Assembly: GCA_005792205.1 (NCBI GenBank)
Contig: SXSO01000153.1
Coordinates: 1-5,371, forward strand
Source: Bacteroidota bacterium
GTDB lineage: Bacteria > Bacteroidota > Ignavibacteria > UBA10030 > F1-140-MAGs086
Length of the DNA stretch: 5,371 nucleotides
Reading direction: 5' to 3'
Notes under the pieces: generated by a model
Seen by the model: only the letters and a program-made list of their open reading frames with translations
The model's database searches: none
What the model was told of the DNA's origin: nothing
Made by a program: the position numbers and the translations under genes
Part shown: positions 1 through 5,371 of the stretch, in pieces
Position numbering within the stretch: the stretch's first letter is position 1
How the letters are laid out: every line of letters begins with the position of its first letter

Positions 1-1403
1 AATTTGATTACAATATAAACACAATAAATAAATTGAGTTTATTTGCCGTTGGTGGAATTGATAAAGTGAATTTTCTTTCGGGAAAAAATAATGAATCAAG
101 TTTTTTTGATGGAATTGTTTCTGAAAACAATCAATACACAATTGGAGTAAATTGGAAATACATTTTTGGAAAAAGTGGATTTTCAAACTTGTCAATTTCA
201 AATTCTTACAATGATTTTCTTGTAACTCAAAAAGATTCTTTACAAGATTTTATGTATAAAAATATTTCTTGGGAGAAAGAAACAAACTTGAAATGTGATA
301 TAACTTACAATTTTAATAAACAAATGGATTTCAATTTTGGAGTTGGAATAAAACGAAATGATTTCAAACACGAATTTTTTTTAAGAGAAGATTCGGTACA
401 ATTTATTTCAGCAAACAATGATACTCTCACAAGAAAATTTGCTTGGAATAGTATCAAAACAGATTTTGGAATTAAATCATCAGTATATGGAAATTTTATT
501 TACAATTTCACTGATGACATAAAATTCAATTTGGGAATTCGCTACGATTATTTTAATTACATTGAAAATAAACATTCAATTTCACCGCGAGGAAGTGTGG
601 AATATAAATTGAATAATGAAAATTCCGTTTCTTTTACTTATGGAATTTACAAACAATTTCCAGTTTATTCGTGGCTTTCAATTACAGATTACAATTTGAA
701 ACTCAAACCAATTCAAAGCGAACATTATATTTTTTCATATGAAAAACTAATTGACGATGACAAGAAATTTTCTGTAGAAGTATATGACAAAGAATATAAA
801 AATTATCCCGTTTTACTCAACAATAAATACTTTAGTTTAATTGATGCTGGAAGTGGATTTAGCGACAACATTTCTGATAGTGCTACAAATAAAGGATTTG
901 GTTATTCAAGAGGTGTGGATATTTTTTTTCAAAAAAAATTGAGCGATAAATTTTATGGTCTTGTAAGTTATTCTTTAAGCTTTACAAAAGTTAAAGCAAT
1001 CGAAGGTGGATGGCGAAGAGGAAGTTATGACAGCAGAAATATTGTAACTTTAATTTTAGGACACAAATATAGTGATGATATAGAATTGAGTTTTAAATTC
1101 AAATATGCATCTTCGCGACCATATATTCCGTATGATGAAAATTTATCACAAAACACAACTTATGGAGTATTAGATTATTCCAAAATAAATTCAGAAAATC
1201 TTCCATCATATCATCGTCTTGATTTACGGTTTGACAAGAGATGGTATTTTGAAACTGCTTCTATTGTTACATTTCTTGAAATTCAAAACGCGTATAATAG
1301 ACAAAATGTATATATGTATTATTGGAATAGAAATCAAAACAAAAAAGACACAGTTTATCAATGGGCATTTCTTCCTGTTGGTGGATTTAGATTGGAATTT
1401 TAA
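1..1403 (+). CDS. TonB-dependent receptor-type outer-membrane beta-barrel protein, C-terminal part (5' end outside window)
   Basis: The frame is open from the first complete codon (base 3) to the TAA at 1401-1403, giving about 466 visible residues. A TTG at 33 is only an internal codon, so the true start, signal peptide and any plug domain lie upstream. The sequence alternates short polar and aromatic strands with loops, as in an outer-membrane barrel. Family-like landmarks are an SPRGSVEYKL strand (from 582), YGIYKQFP (639-662), an LKP...EHY...YEK strand pair (about 700-760), a YDSRNIVTLILGHKY strand (about 1027-1072), and a final strand ending VGGFRLEF. The terminal Phe is the usual BAM-recognition residue of barrel proteins. 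By family knowledge such barrels import siderophores, cobalamin or oligomers using TonB energy. The substrate cannot be told, and a plugless barrel is not excluded because the plug is not visible. gatB follows 36 bases later, probably an incidental neighbour. Confidence 0.85.
   Translation, partial: FDYNINTINKLSLFAVGGIDKVNFLSGKNNESSFFDGIVSENNQYTIGVNWKYIFGKSGFSNLSISNSYNDFLVTQKDSLQDFMYKNISWEKETNLKCDITYNFNKQMDFNFGVGIKRNDFKHEFFLREDSVQFISANNDTLTRKFAWNSIKTDFGIKSSVYGNFIYNFTDDIKFNLGIRYDYFNYIENKHSISPRGSVEYKLNNENSVSFTYGIYKQFPVYSWLSITDYNLKLKPIQSEHYIFSYEKLIDDDKKFSVEVYDKEYKNYPVLLNNKYFSLIDAGSGFSDNISDSATNKGFGYSRGVDIFFQKKLSDKFYGLVSYSLSFTKVKAIEGGWRRGSYDSRNIVTLILGHKYSDDIELSFKFKYASSRPYIPYDENLSQNTTYGVLDYSKINSENLPSYHRLDLRFDKRWYFETASIVTFLEIQNAYNRQNVYMYYWNRNQNKKDTVYQWAFLPVGGFRLEF
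922..938. repeat. Back-to-back homopolymers T8-C-A8 inside the barrel gene
   Basis: Eight T, one C and eight A form a perfect inverted repeat with a one-base centre. It lies in frame and encodes Phe-Phe-Gln-Lys-Lys. The two tracts are long homopolymers and possible slippage sites. In this AT-rich gene they may simply reflect base composition, and no function is claimed. Confidence 0.5.
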
Positions 1404-1439
1404 AAATTATTTTTTACACTTTTAAATGTATTTATTTCT

Positions 1440-2894
1440 ATGCAATCTTATGAACCTGTAATTGGACTTGAAGTTCATGCACAACTTAAAACAAAGTCAA
1501 AAGCATTTTGCAAATGCACAATAAAATTTGGGAATGATTCAAATACAAATGTATGTCCCGTATGTTTAGGAATGCCGGGAACTCTTCCTGTTTTGAATAA
1601 AAATCTTGTGGAATTTATTTTGAAGATAGGGCTTTTTACAAATTGTTCTATTAGAGAAAATTCTATTTTTGCTCGCAAAAATTATTTTTATCCCGATTTA
1701 CCAAAAGGATATCAAATTTCTCAATACGAAGAGCCAATTTGTGAAAATGGATTTGTAGAAATTGATAGTGATGAAAATTCAAAAAAGAAAATTGGAATCA
1801 CTCGCATTCATATGGAAGAAGATGCGGGAAAATCAATTCACGATTTGGACTATGATACACTTGTAGATATAAATAGATGCGGCGTTCCGTTGATTGAAAT
1901 TGTAAGCGAACCTGAACTTCACTCTTCAAAGGAAGCATATTTGTATCTTCAAAAGATAAAGCAAATTGTAACATATCTTGGAATTTGCGATGGAAATATG
2001 GAAGAAGGAAGTTTAAGATGTGATGCTAATATTTCTGTTAGAAAAATTGGTGACAAAAAACTTGGCACAAAAACAGAAATCAAAAATATGAACTCATTTC
2101 GCAATGTGGAAAGAGCACTTGAATATGAAATCAAACGACAAATTGAATCTCTTCAAAATGGTGAAAAAATTATTCAGCAAACGCTTTTGTGGAACGCAAA
2201 CCTAAATGTTGCTCTTCCAATGAGAAGCAAAGAAGAAGCTCACGATTACAGATATTTTCCTGATCCTGATTTGGTTCCTGTTGTTGTGGATAAAAATTGG
2301 ATTGATTCAATAAAATCAAATTTAGTTGAGTATCCTACAAATCGTAGAGATAGATTTATTTTAGAATATTTTCTCCCAAAATATGATGCTGATATTTTGA
2401 CTTCTGAAAAAGAAATTGCAGATTATTTTGAAGATGTTCTCAAAAATCTAAAAACCAAATCAAAAGAAAGTTTTAAATCTGCAAGCAACTGGATTATGAC
2501 TGAAGTTTTAAGAGTAATTGCAGATAAAAAAATTTCTATAGATATTTTTTCTATTCCATCAAAATACATTGCAGAACTTTTGAATTTGATTGACGAAAAA
2601 ATTTTAAGTGGAAAACTTGCAAAAGATGTTTTTGAAGAAATGCTTATTTCAAAAAAATCTCCAAATCAAATTGTGGAAGAAAAATCTCTCAAACAAATTT
2701 CAAATACTGATGAGATTGAAAAAATTGTAGATGAAATTATTTTCAATCCAAAAAATAAATCACAAGTAGAAAAATATAAATCGGGAAACGAAAAAGTAAT
2801 TGCGTATTTCGTAGGAGAAACAATGAAAGCATCAAAAGGAAAAGCAAATCCACAAATTGTAAATGAAATTCTGAAGAAAAAACTTATATCATAA
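1440..2894 (+). CDS. gatB: Aspartyl/glutamyl-tRNA(Asn/Gln) amidotransferase subunit B
   Basis: GatB is the tRNA-binding and kinase-type subunit of the cytoplasmic GatCAB complex. It activates misacylated Glu-tRNA(Gln) or Asp-tRNA(Asn) for amidation with ammonia released by GatA. The 484 residues are a normal full length. In order, the sequence shows GLEVHAQL (9-16), a possible zinc site CxC...CPxC (C24, C26, C39, C42), FYPDLPKGYQISQY (83-96), MEEDAGK (125-131), the GatB signature VDINRCGVPLIEI (142-154), LRCDANISVR (192-201), EIKNMNSFRNVERALEYE (213-230) and EEAHDYRYFPDPDL (265-278). A helical YqeY-like tail (about 330-484) ends in the GKANPQIVNEIL segment. The Glu/His/Asp residues of these motifs match the metal and activation site known for the family. 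The ATG at 1440 fits the conserved N-terminus; its leader is AT-rich with no Shine-Dalgarno. gatA and gatC are not in the window, so the complex is presumably encoded at separate loci. Confidence 0.98.
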   Translation: MQSYEPVIGLEVHAQLKTKSKAFCKCTIKFGNDSNTNVCPVCLGMPGTLPVLNKNLVEFILKIGLFTNCSIRENSIFARKNYFYPDLPKGYQISQYEEPICENGFVEIDSDENSKKKIGITRIHMEEDAGKSIHDLDYDTLVDINRCGVPLIEIVSEPELHSSKEAYLYLQKIKQIVTYLGICDGNMEEGSLRCDANISVRKIGDKKLGTKTEIKNMNSFRNVERALEYEIKRQIESLQNGEKIIQQTLLWNANLNVALPMRSKEEAHDYRYFPDPDLVPVVVDKNWIDSIKSNLVEYPTNRRDRFILEYFLPKYDADILTSEKEIADYFEDVLKNLKTKSKESFKSASNWIMTEVLRVIADKKISIDIFSIPSKYIAELLNLIDEKILSGKLAKDVFEEMLISKKSPNQIVEEKSLKQISNTDEIEKIVDEIIFNPKNKSQVEKYKSGNEKVIAYFVGETMKASKGKANPQIVNEILKKKLIS

Positions 2895-2910
2895 ATATAC
2901 ATTATTCACA

Positions 2911-3495
2911 ATGAACAAGAAATTTACAATTAGTAATTTAAAAAAAGATTTGTCCCAAAAGCAACGCGAGTTGCTACTTAATATTTTAAAAATCCGTTTT
3001 GATAAAAACATGGATCGCCATAAAGGAATTGATTGGAAAAAAGTTTTATTAAAATTGGAAACAAATTTTGATAAACTTTGGTCGTTAAACGAAATGGAAA
3101 GAACCGGTGGCGAACCCGATGTAATTGAGTTTGATAAAAAAAGTGGTGAATATGTTTTTTACGATTGCTCTATTGAAACTCCAATCGGACGACGAAGTTT
3201 ATGTTACGACCGCGAAGCATTGGATTCAAGAAAAAAATTTAAACCAAAAAATAGTGCAATGGATTTAGCTCGCGAAATGGGAATAGAAATTTTGACTGAA
3301 GATGAATATCGTAACTTACAAAAACTTGGTAATTTTGATATGAAAACTTCAAGTTGGGTAAAAACACCTTCAGAAGTTAGAAAACTTGGGGGAGCTTTAT
3401 TTTGCGATAGAAGATTTAATCGTGTATTTGTTTTCCACAACGGCGCAGAGTCATATTATGGAGCAAGAGCGTTTCGTGGGTTGTTAAGAGTTTAA
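2911..3495 (+). CDS. DUF4256 family protein, function unknown
   Basis: The 194-residue product matches, from memory, the DUF4256 family over its whole length: an N-terminal helical stretch with LSQKQRELLL and RHKGIDW (14-42), LWSLNEMERTGGEPDV (56-71), YVFYDCSIETPIGRRSLCYDREALDSRK (81-108), an AMDLAREMGIEILTEDEY segment (116-133), LQKLGNFDMKTSSWVKTP (136-153), and RKLGGALFCDRRF...VFHNGAESYYGARAFRG (157-190). No signal peptide or membrane segment is visible, so it is probably cytoplasmic. No biochemical role is known to me. It starts 16 bases after the gatB stop, close enough for co-transcription. Its GC (about 30-40% in sampled blocks) is higher than that of gatB, which hints that the accessory region may begin here. 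The order Pro-Asp (69-70), 14 residues, Asp-x-Ser (85-87) only loosely recalls PD-(D/E)xK enzymes and lacks the Lys. The ATG at 2911 is the natural start; no Shine-Dalgarno precedes it. Confidence 0.9.
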   Translation: MNKKFTISNLKKDLSQKQRELLLNILKIRFDKNMDRHKGIDWKKVLLKLETNFDKLWSLNEMERTGGEPDVIEFDKKSGEYVFYDCSIETPIGRRSLCYDREALDSRKKFKPKNSAMDLAREMGIEILTEDEYRNLQKLGNFDMKTSSWVKTPSEVRKLGGALFCDRRFNRVFVFHNGAESYYGARAFRGLLRV

Positions 3496-3566
3496 AATGG
3501 ATTTCTGTATATTCCGTTTGATGATTTGGTTAAGAAATAAAATTTATATTTTACAAAAATAATTAT

Positions 3567-5371
3567 ATGACAGAACTTATTTGGGAAGGCAAATACAAGG
3601 ACGGGAAAAAAGTAACTCCCGTTCGTATTGCACTTCCTTTTCAGACAATTGAAACAGTGAACGAAAGCGCACAGCAGCGACAAAAGACACTTGACATTTT
3701 TGCAAGCGAACCCACGGCTCAATACAATAAAGAATGGCGCAACCGATTAATTTGGGGCGACAAAAAATTTGTGCTGCCAAGTTTATTGCCTGAGTTTGCG
3801 GGAAAAATAAATCTCATCTACATTGACCCGCCTTTTAATGTTGGAGCAGATTTTTCTTTCACCGCAAATATTCCTGACCACCCCGACAGCGAAGAAGATG
3901 AAACAACATCATTTGTAAAGCAGCCAAGCATCATTGAACAAAAAGCATATCGTGACACTTGGGGAAAAGGACTTGACAGTTACATGCAATGGTTTTATGA
4001 AACCGCTTTACTCCTAAAAGAATTACTGACTGATGATGGAAGTATTTATGTGCATTTAGATTTGCATGTTGGACATTATGCAAAAGCGGTATTAGATGAA
4101 ATATTTGGGTATGAAAATTTTAGAAATGAAATAATTTGGAAGCGTTCGACTATTGCCACAAATGTAAGCAAGCAATTTAGAAATAGCCACGACATCATTT
4201 TACTTTATTCAAAATCAAAGAACGCAACTTTTAATGTGCAGTATGGTGAATATAGTGAATCTTCAAAAAAACATTATAGTAAGACAGATGATAAAGGAAT
4301 TTTTAGGACAGTTCCATTAATGGCAAGTGGGAGAACAGGCGGAGTTTCAGGTAAGCCGTGGCGAGATGTTGATGTTTCCAATAGAGGTAAGAATGGAATG
4401 CACTGGTTAAAAAATCCAACCGAATTGGAAAGATTAGACAAAGAAGGATTAATTTATTGGAATAAAGAAGGTGTTCCAGAATTAAAATATTATTTAGAAG
4501 AAGCCAAAGGAGTTTATGTTCCAGATGTTTGGGATGATATAATTGTCATTAATTCAATGGCGATAGAATCCGTTGGATATGCCACGCAAAAGCCCGAAAC
4601 ACTTTTAGAAAGAATTATTAAAGCAAGTAGTAATGAAAATGATTTGGTATTAGATTGCTTTTGCGGGAGCGGGACAACAGCAACCACAGCAGAAAAATTA
4701 AAACGCAGATGGATTACTTGCGACTTGGGAAGATTTTCCATTCACACAGCGAGAAAAAGATTTTTGGGAATTGAAAATGTAAATCCATTCATCGTTCAGA
4801 ATCTTGGCAAATATGAGAGGCAGCAATGGATGCAAGCGGAATTTGAAAATCCCGAAAACCGTTTACAACAGGAAAAAGCATACAAACATTTCATCATAGA
4901 CTTATACCACGGAAAAACTTTAAATGGCTATACATGGCTTCATGGAAGCAAAGCGGGAAGAATGATTCATGTAGGAACTGTTGAAGCACCTGTTACAGTT
5001 GAAGACATCAAAGCAAGCATTAAAGAGTTTTGGAAGTTAGTTGGCAAAGACAAAAACGCAGAGAAGAACGGAATTGATTTCCTCGGATGGGATTTTGCGT
5101 TTGATGTGAATGAAACAGCCAAACAATTTGCTGCCGAAAATAAAGTGAATGTTTATTTCAAAAAAATACCGAGAGAAGTTTTGGAAAAAAAAGCCGTTGA
5201 TCAAGGCGACATAAAATTTTATGAATTAGCAGCACTGAAAACAACCCTTCGGCAAGCTCAGGGTAACAAAAAGAAAGTGCAGTTATCTCTCGAAAATTTT
5301 ATTATGCCGCAAGATGATTTGCCCGATGATGTTCGGGGAAATATTACACATTGGAGTCAGTGGATTGATTA
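3567..5371 (+). CDS. Site-specific DNA methyltransferase, beta-class, type III Mod-like (3' end outside window)
   Basis: Translation from the ATG at 3567 stays open for 601 codons to the window end, leaving 'ta' of the next codon. A stop at 3531-3533 and no other start codon support this start. It is predicted to transfer a methyl group from S-adenosylmethionine to an amino group, most likely adenine N6, in a specific DNA site. In order: NRLIWGDKKFVLPSL (63-77), catalytic motif IV as DPPF (87-90), IYVHLDLHVGHY (160-171), a target-recognition segment (about 172-335) with SGRTGG...GKPWRD, HWLKNP and VPDVWDDI (318-325), TQKPETLLERII (340-351), and the AdoMet motif DCFCGSGTT (363-371). Motif IV before motif I is beta-class order, as in type III Mod proteins. 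The C-terminal part includes GYTWLHG (454-460), DFLGWDFAF (504-512) and KKIPREVLEKKAVDQGDI (532-549). The visible end resembles the HWSQWIDY segment I recall near the C-terminus of homologues, so probably only a short tail is missing. A Res helicase-nuclease partner may follow; an orphan methylase is possible. Confidence 0.92.
   Translation, partial: MTELIWEGKYKDGKKVTPVRIALPFQTIETVNESAQQRQKTLDIFASEPTAQYNKEWRNRLIWGDKKFVLPSLLPEFAGKINLIYIDPPFNVGADFSFTANIPDHPDSEEDETTSFVKQPSIIEQKAYRDTWGKGLDSYMQWFYETALLLKELLTDDGSIYVHLDLHVGHYAKAVLDEIFGYENFRNEIIWKRSTIATNVSKQFRNSHDIILLYSKSKNATFNVQYGEYSESSKKHYSKTDDKGIFRTVPLMASGRTGGVSGKPWRDVDVSNRGKNGMHWLKNPTELERLDKEGLIYWNKEGVPELKYYLEEAKGVYVPDVWDDIIVINSMAIESVGYATQKPETLLERIIKASSNENDLVLDCFCGSGTTATTAEKLKRRWITCDLGRFSIHTARKRFLGIENVNPFIVQNLGKYERQQWMQAEFENPENRLQQEKAYKHFIIDLYHGKTLNGYTWLHGSKAGRMIHVGTVEAPVTVEDIKASIKEFWKLVGKDKNAEKNGIDFLGWDFAFDVNETAKQFAAENKVNVYFKKIPREVLEKKAVDQGDIKFYELAALKTTLRQAQGNKKKVQLSLENFIMPQDDLPDDVRGNITHWSQWID
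5244..5264. repeat. Intragenic dispersed palindrome-ended repeat (TTCGRCAAGCTCAG type), in frame
   Basis: The core CCCTTCGGCAAGCTCAGGG is at 5245-5263, and flanking A and T extend it to 21 bases with 5-base inverted ends ACCCT/AGGGT. From general knowledge, this word (usually with TTCGACAAGCTCAG) recurs as a short dispersed repeat in many bacterial genomes and is often translated inside proteins as peptides such as LRQAQG. Here it occupies exactly seven codons, TLRQAQG (residues 560-566), near the C-terminus of the methyltransferase, without breaking the frame. No second copy is present in this window, so the repeat status rests on recognition of the word. Confidence 0.65.

Noticed and set aside
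33..35. TTG as the start codon of the outer-membrane protein
   Set aside because: The frame is open upstream to the window edge and the protein begins in the middle of the barrel, so this is an internal Leu codon.
1219..1425. 68-codon open frame overlapping the end of the barrel gene
   Set aside because: It overlaps a well-supported barrel-coding frame, lacks recognisable protein features and looks like an AT-rich shadow frame.
1404..1439. Terminator or promoter between the barrel gene and gatB
   Set aside because: The gap is only T/A-rich sequence with no stable GC stem and no recognisable promoter pair.
3526..3552. Possible Bacteroidota-type promoter before the methyltransferase (TTG at 3526-3528 and TATATTTT at 3545-3552)
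   Set aside because: The -7-like box misses the final G of TAnnTTTG and the 16-base spacer is shorter than the usual 19-21. Such words are expected by chance in AT-rich DNA.
3497..3562. Small ORF of 22 codons from the ATG at 3497
   Set aside because: Its product is short and unrecognised, it has no ribosome-binding signal, and it is typical of chance ORFs in a gap.
3492..3780. Antisense open frames of 76 and 67 codons over the methyltransferase 5' end
   Set aside because: They oppose a frame with clear conserved methyltransferase residues and show no family features; shadows of the real gene.
5160..5182. A7 and A8 tracts in the methyltransferase as phase-variation repeats
   Set aside because: Phase-variable Mod genes usually carry longer simple repeats. 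Lys-rich AT-biased coding explains these short A runs.

Overview
The window looks like a chromosomal segment from an AT-rich member of the Bacteroidota / Chlorobi-Ignavibacteria (FCB) group. The signs are a TonB-dependent-receptor-type outer-membrane barrel, very AT-rich codon use in the first two genes (hand-counted 60-base blocks in gatB run about 22-32% GC), AT-rich leaders without a Shine-Dalgarno sequence before every start codon, and a DUF4256 protein. The phylum is an inference from these traits; no rRNA or other marker confirms it.

Layout, all on the + strand. (1) 1-1403: C-terminal part of an outer-membrane beta-barrel receptor whose start lies before the window. (2) 1440-2894: complete gatB, subunit B of the Asp/Glu-tRNA amidotransferase. 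(3) 2911-3495: complete DUF4256 protein of unknown function. (4) 3567-5371: N-terminal ~601 codons of a beta-class, type III Mod-like DNA methyltransferase that is open to the window end. Gaps are 36, 16 and 71 bases. None holds a convincing hairpin terminator, RNA gene or promoter, so partial co-transcription is possible but unproven.

The first two genes are ordinary cell-surface and translation functions. The last two look more like accessory DNA: GC rises through DUF4256 to about 38-41% in most of the methyltransferase. A restriction (Res/helicase) partner would be expected just past the right edge but cannot be seen.

The observations most worth a second look are both inside the methyltransferase. 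A 21-base palindrome-ended dispersed repeat of the TTCGRCAAGCTCAG type sits exactly in frame and encodes seven residues (5244-5264). The central target-recognition segment differs in GC and Asp-codon use from the flanking catalytic parts, which fits a swapped recognition domain. I saw no wholly new system; the clearest system-level content is a truncated view of a type III-like restriction-modification locus.
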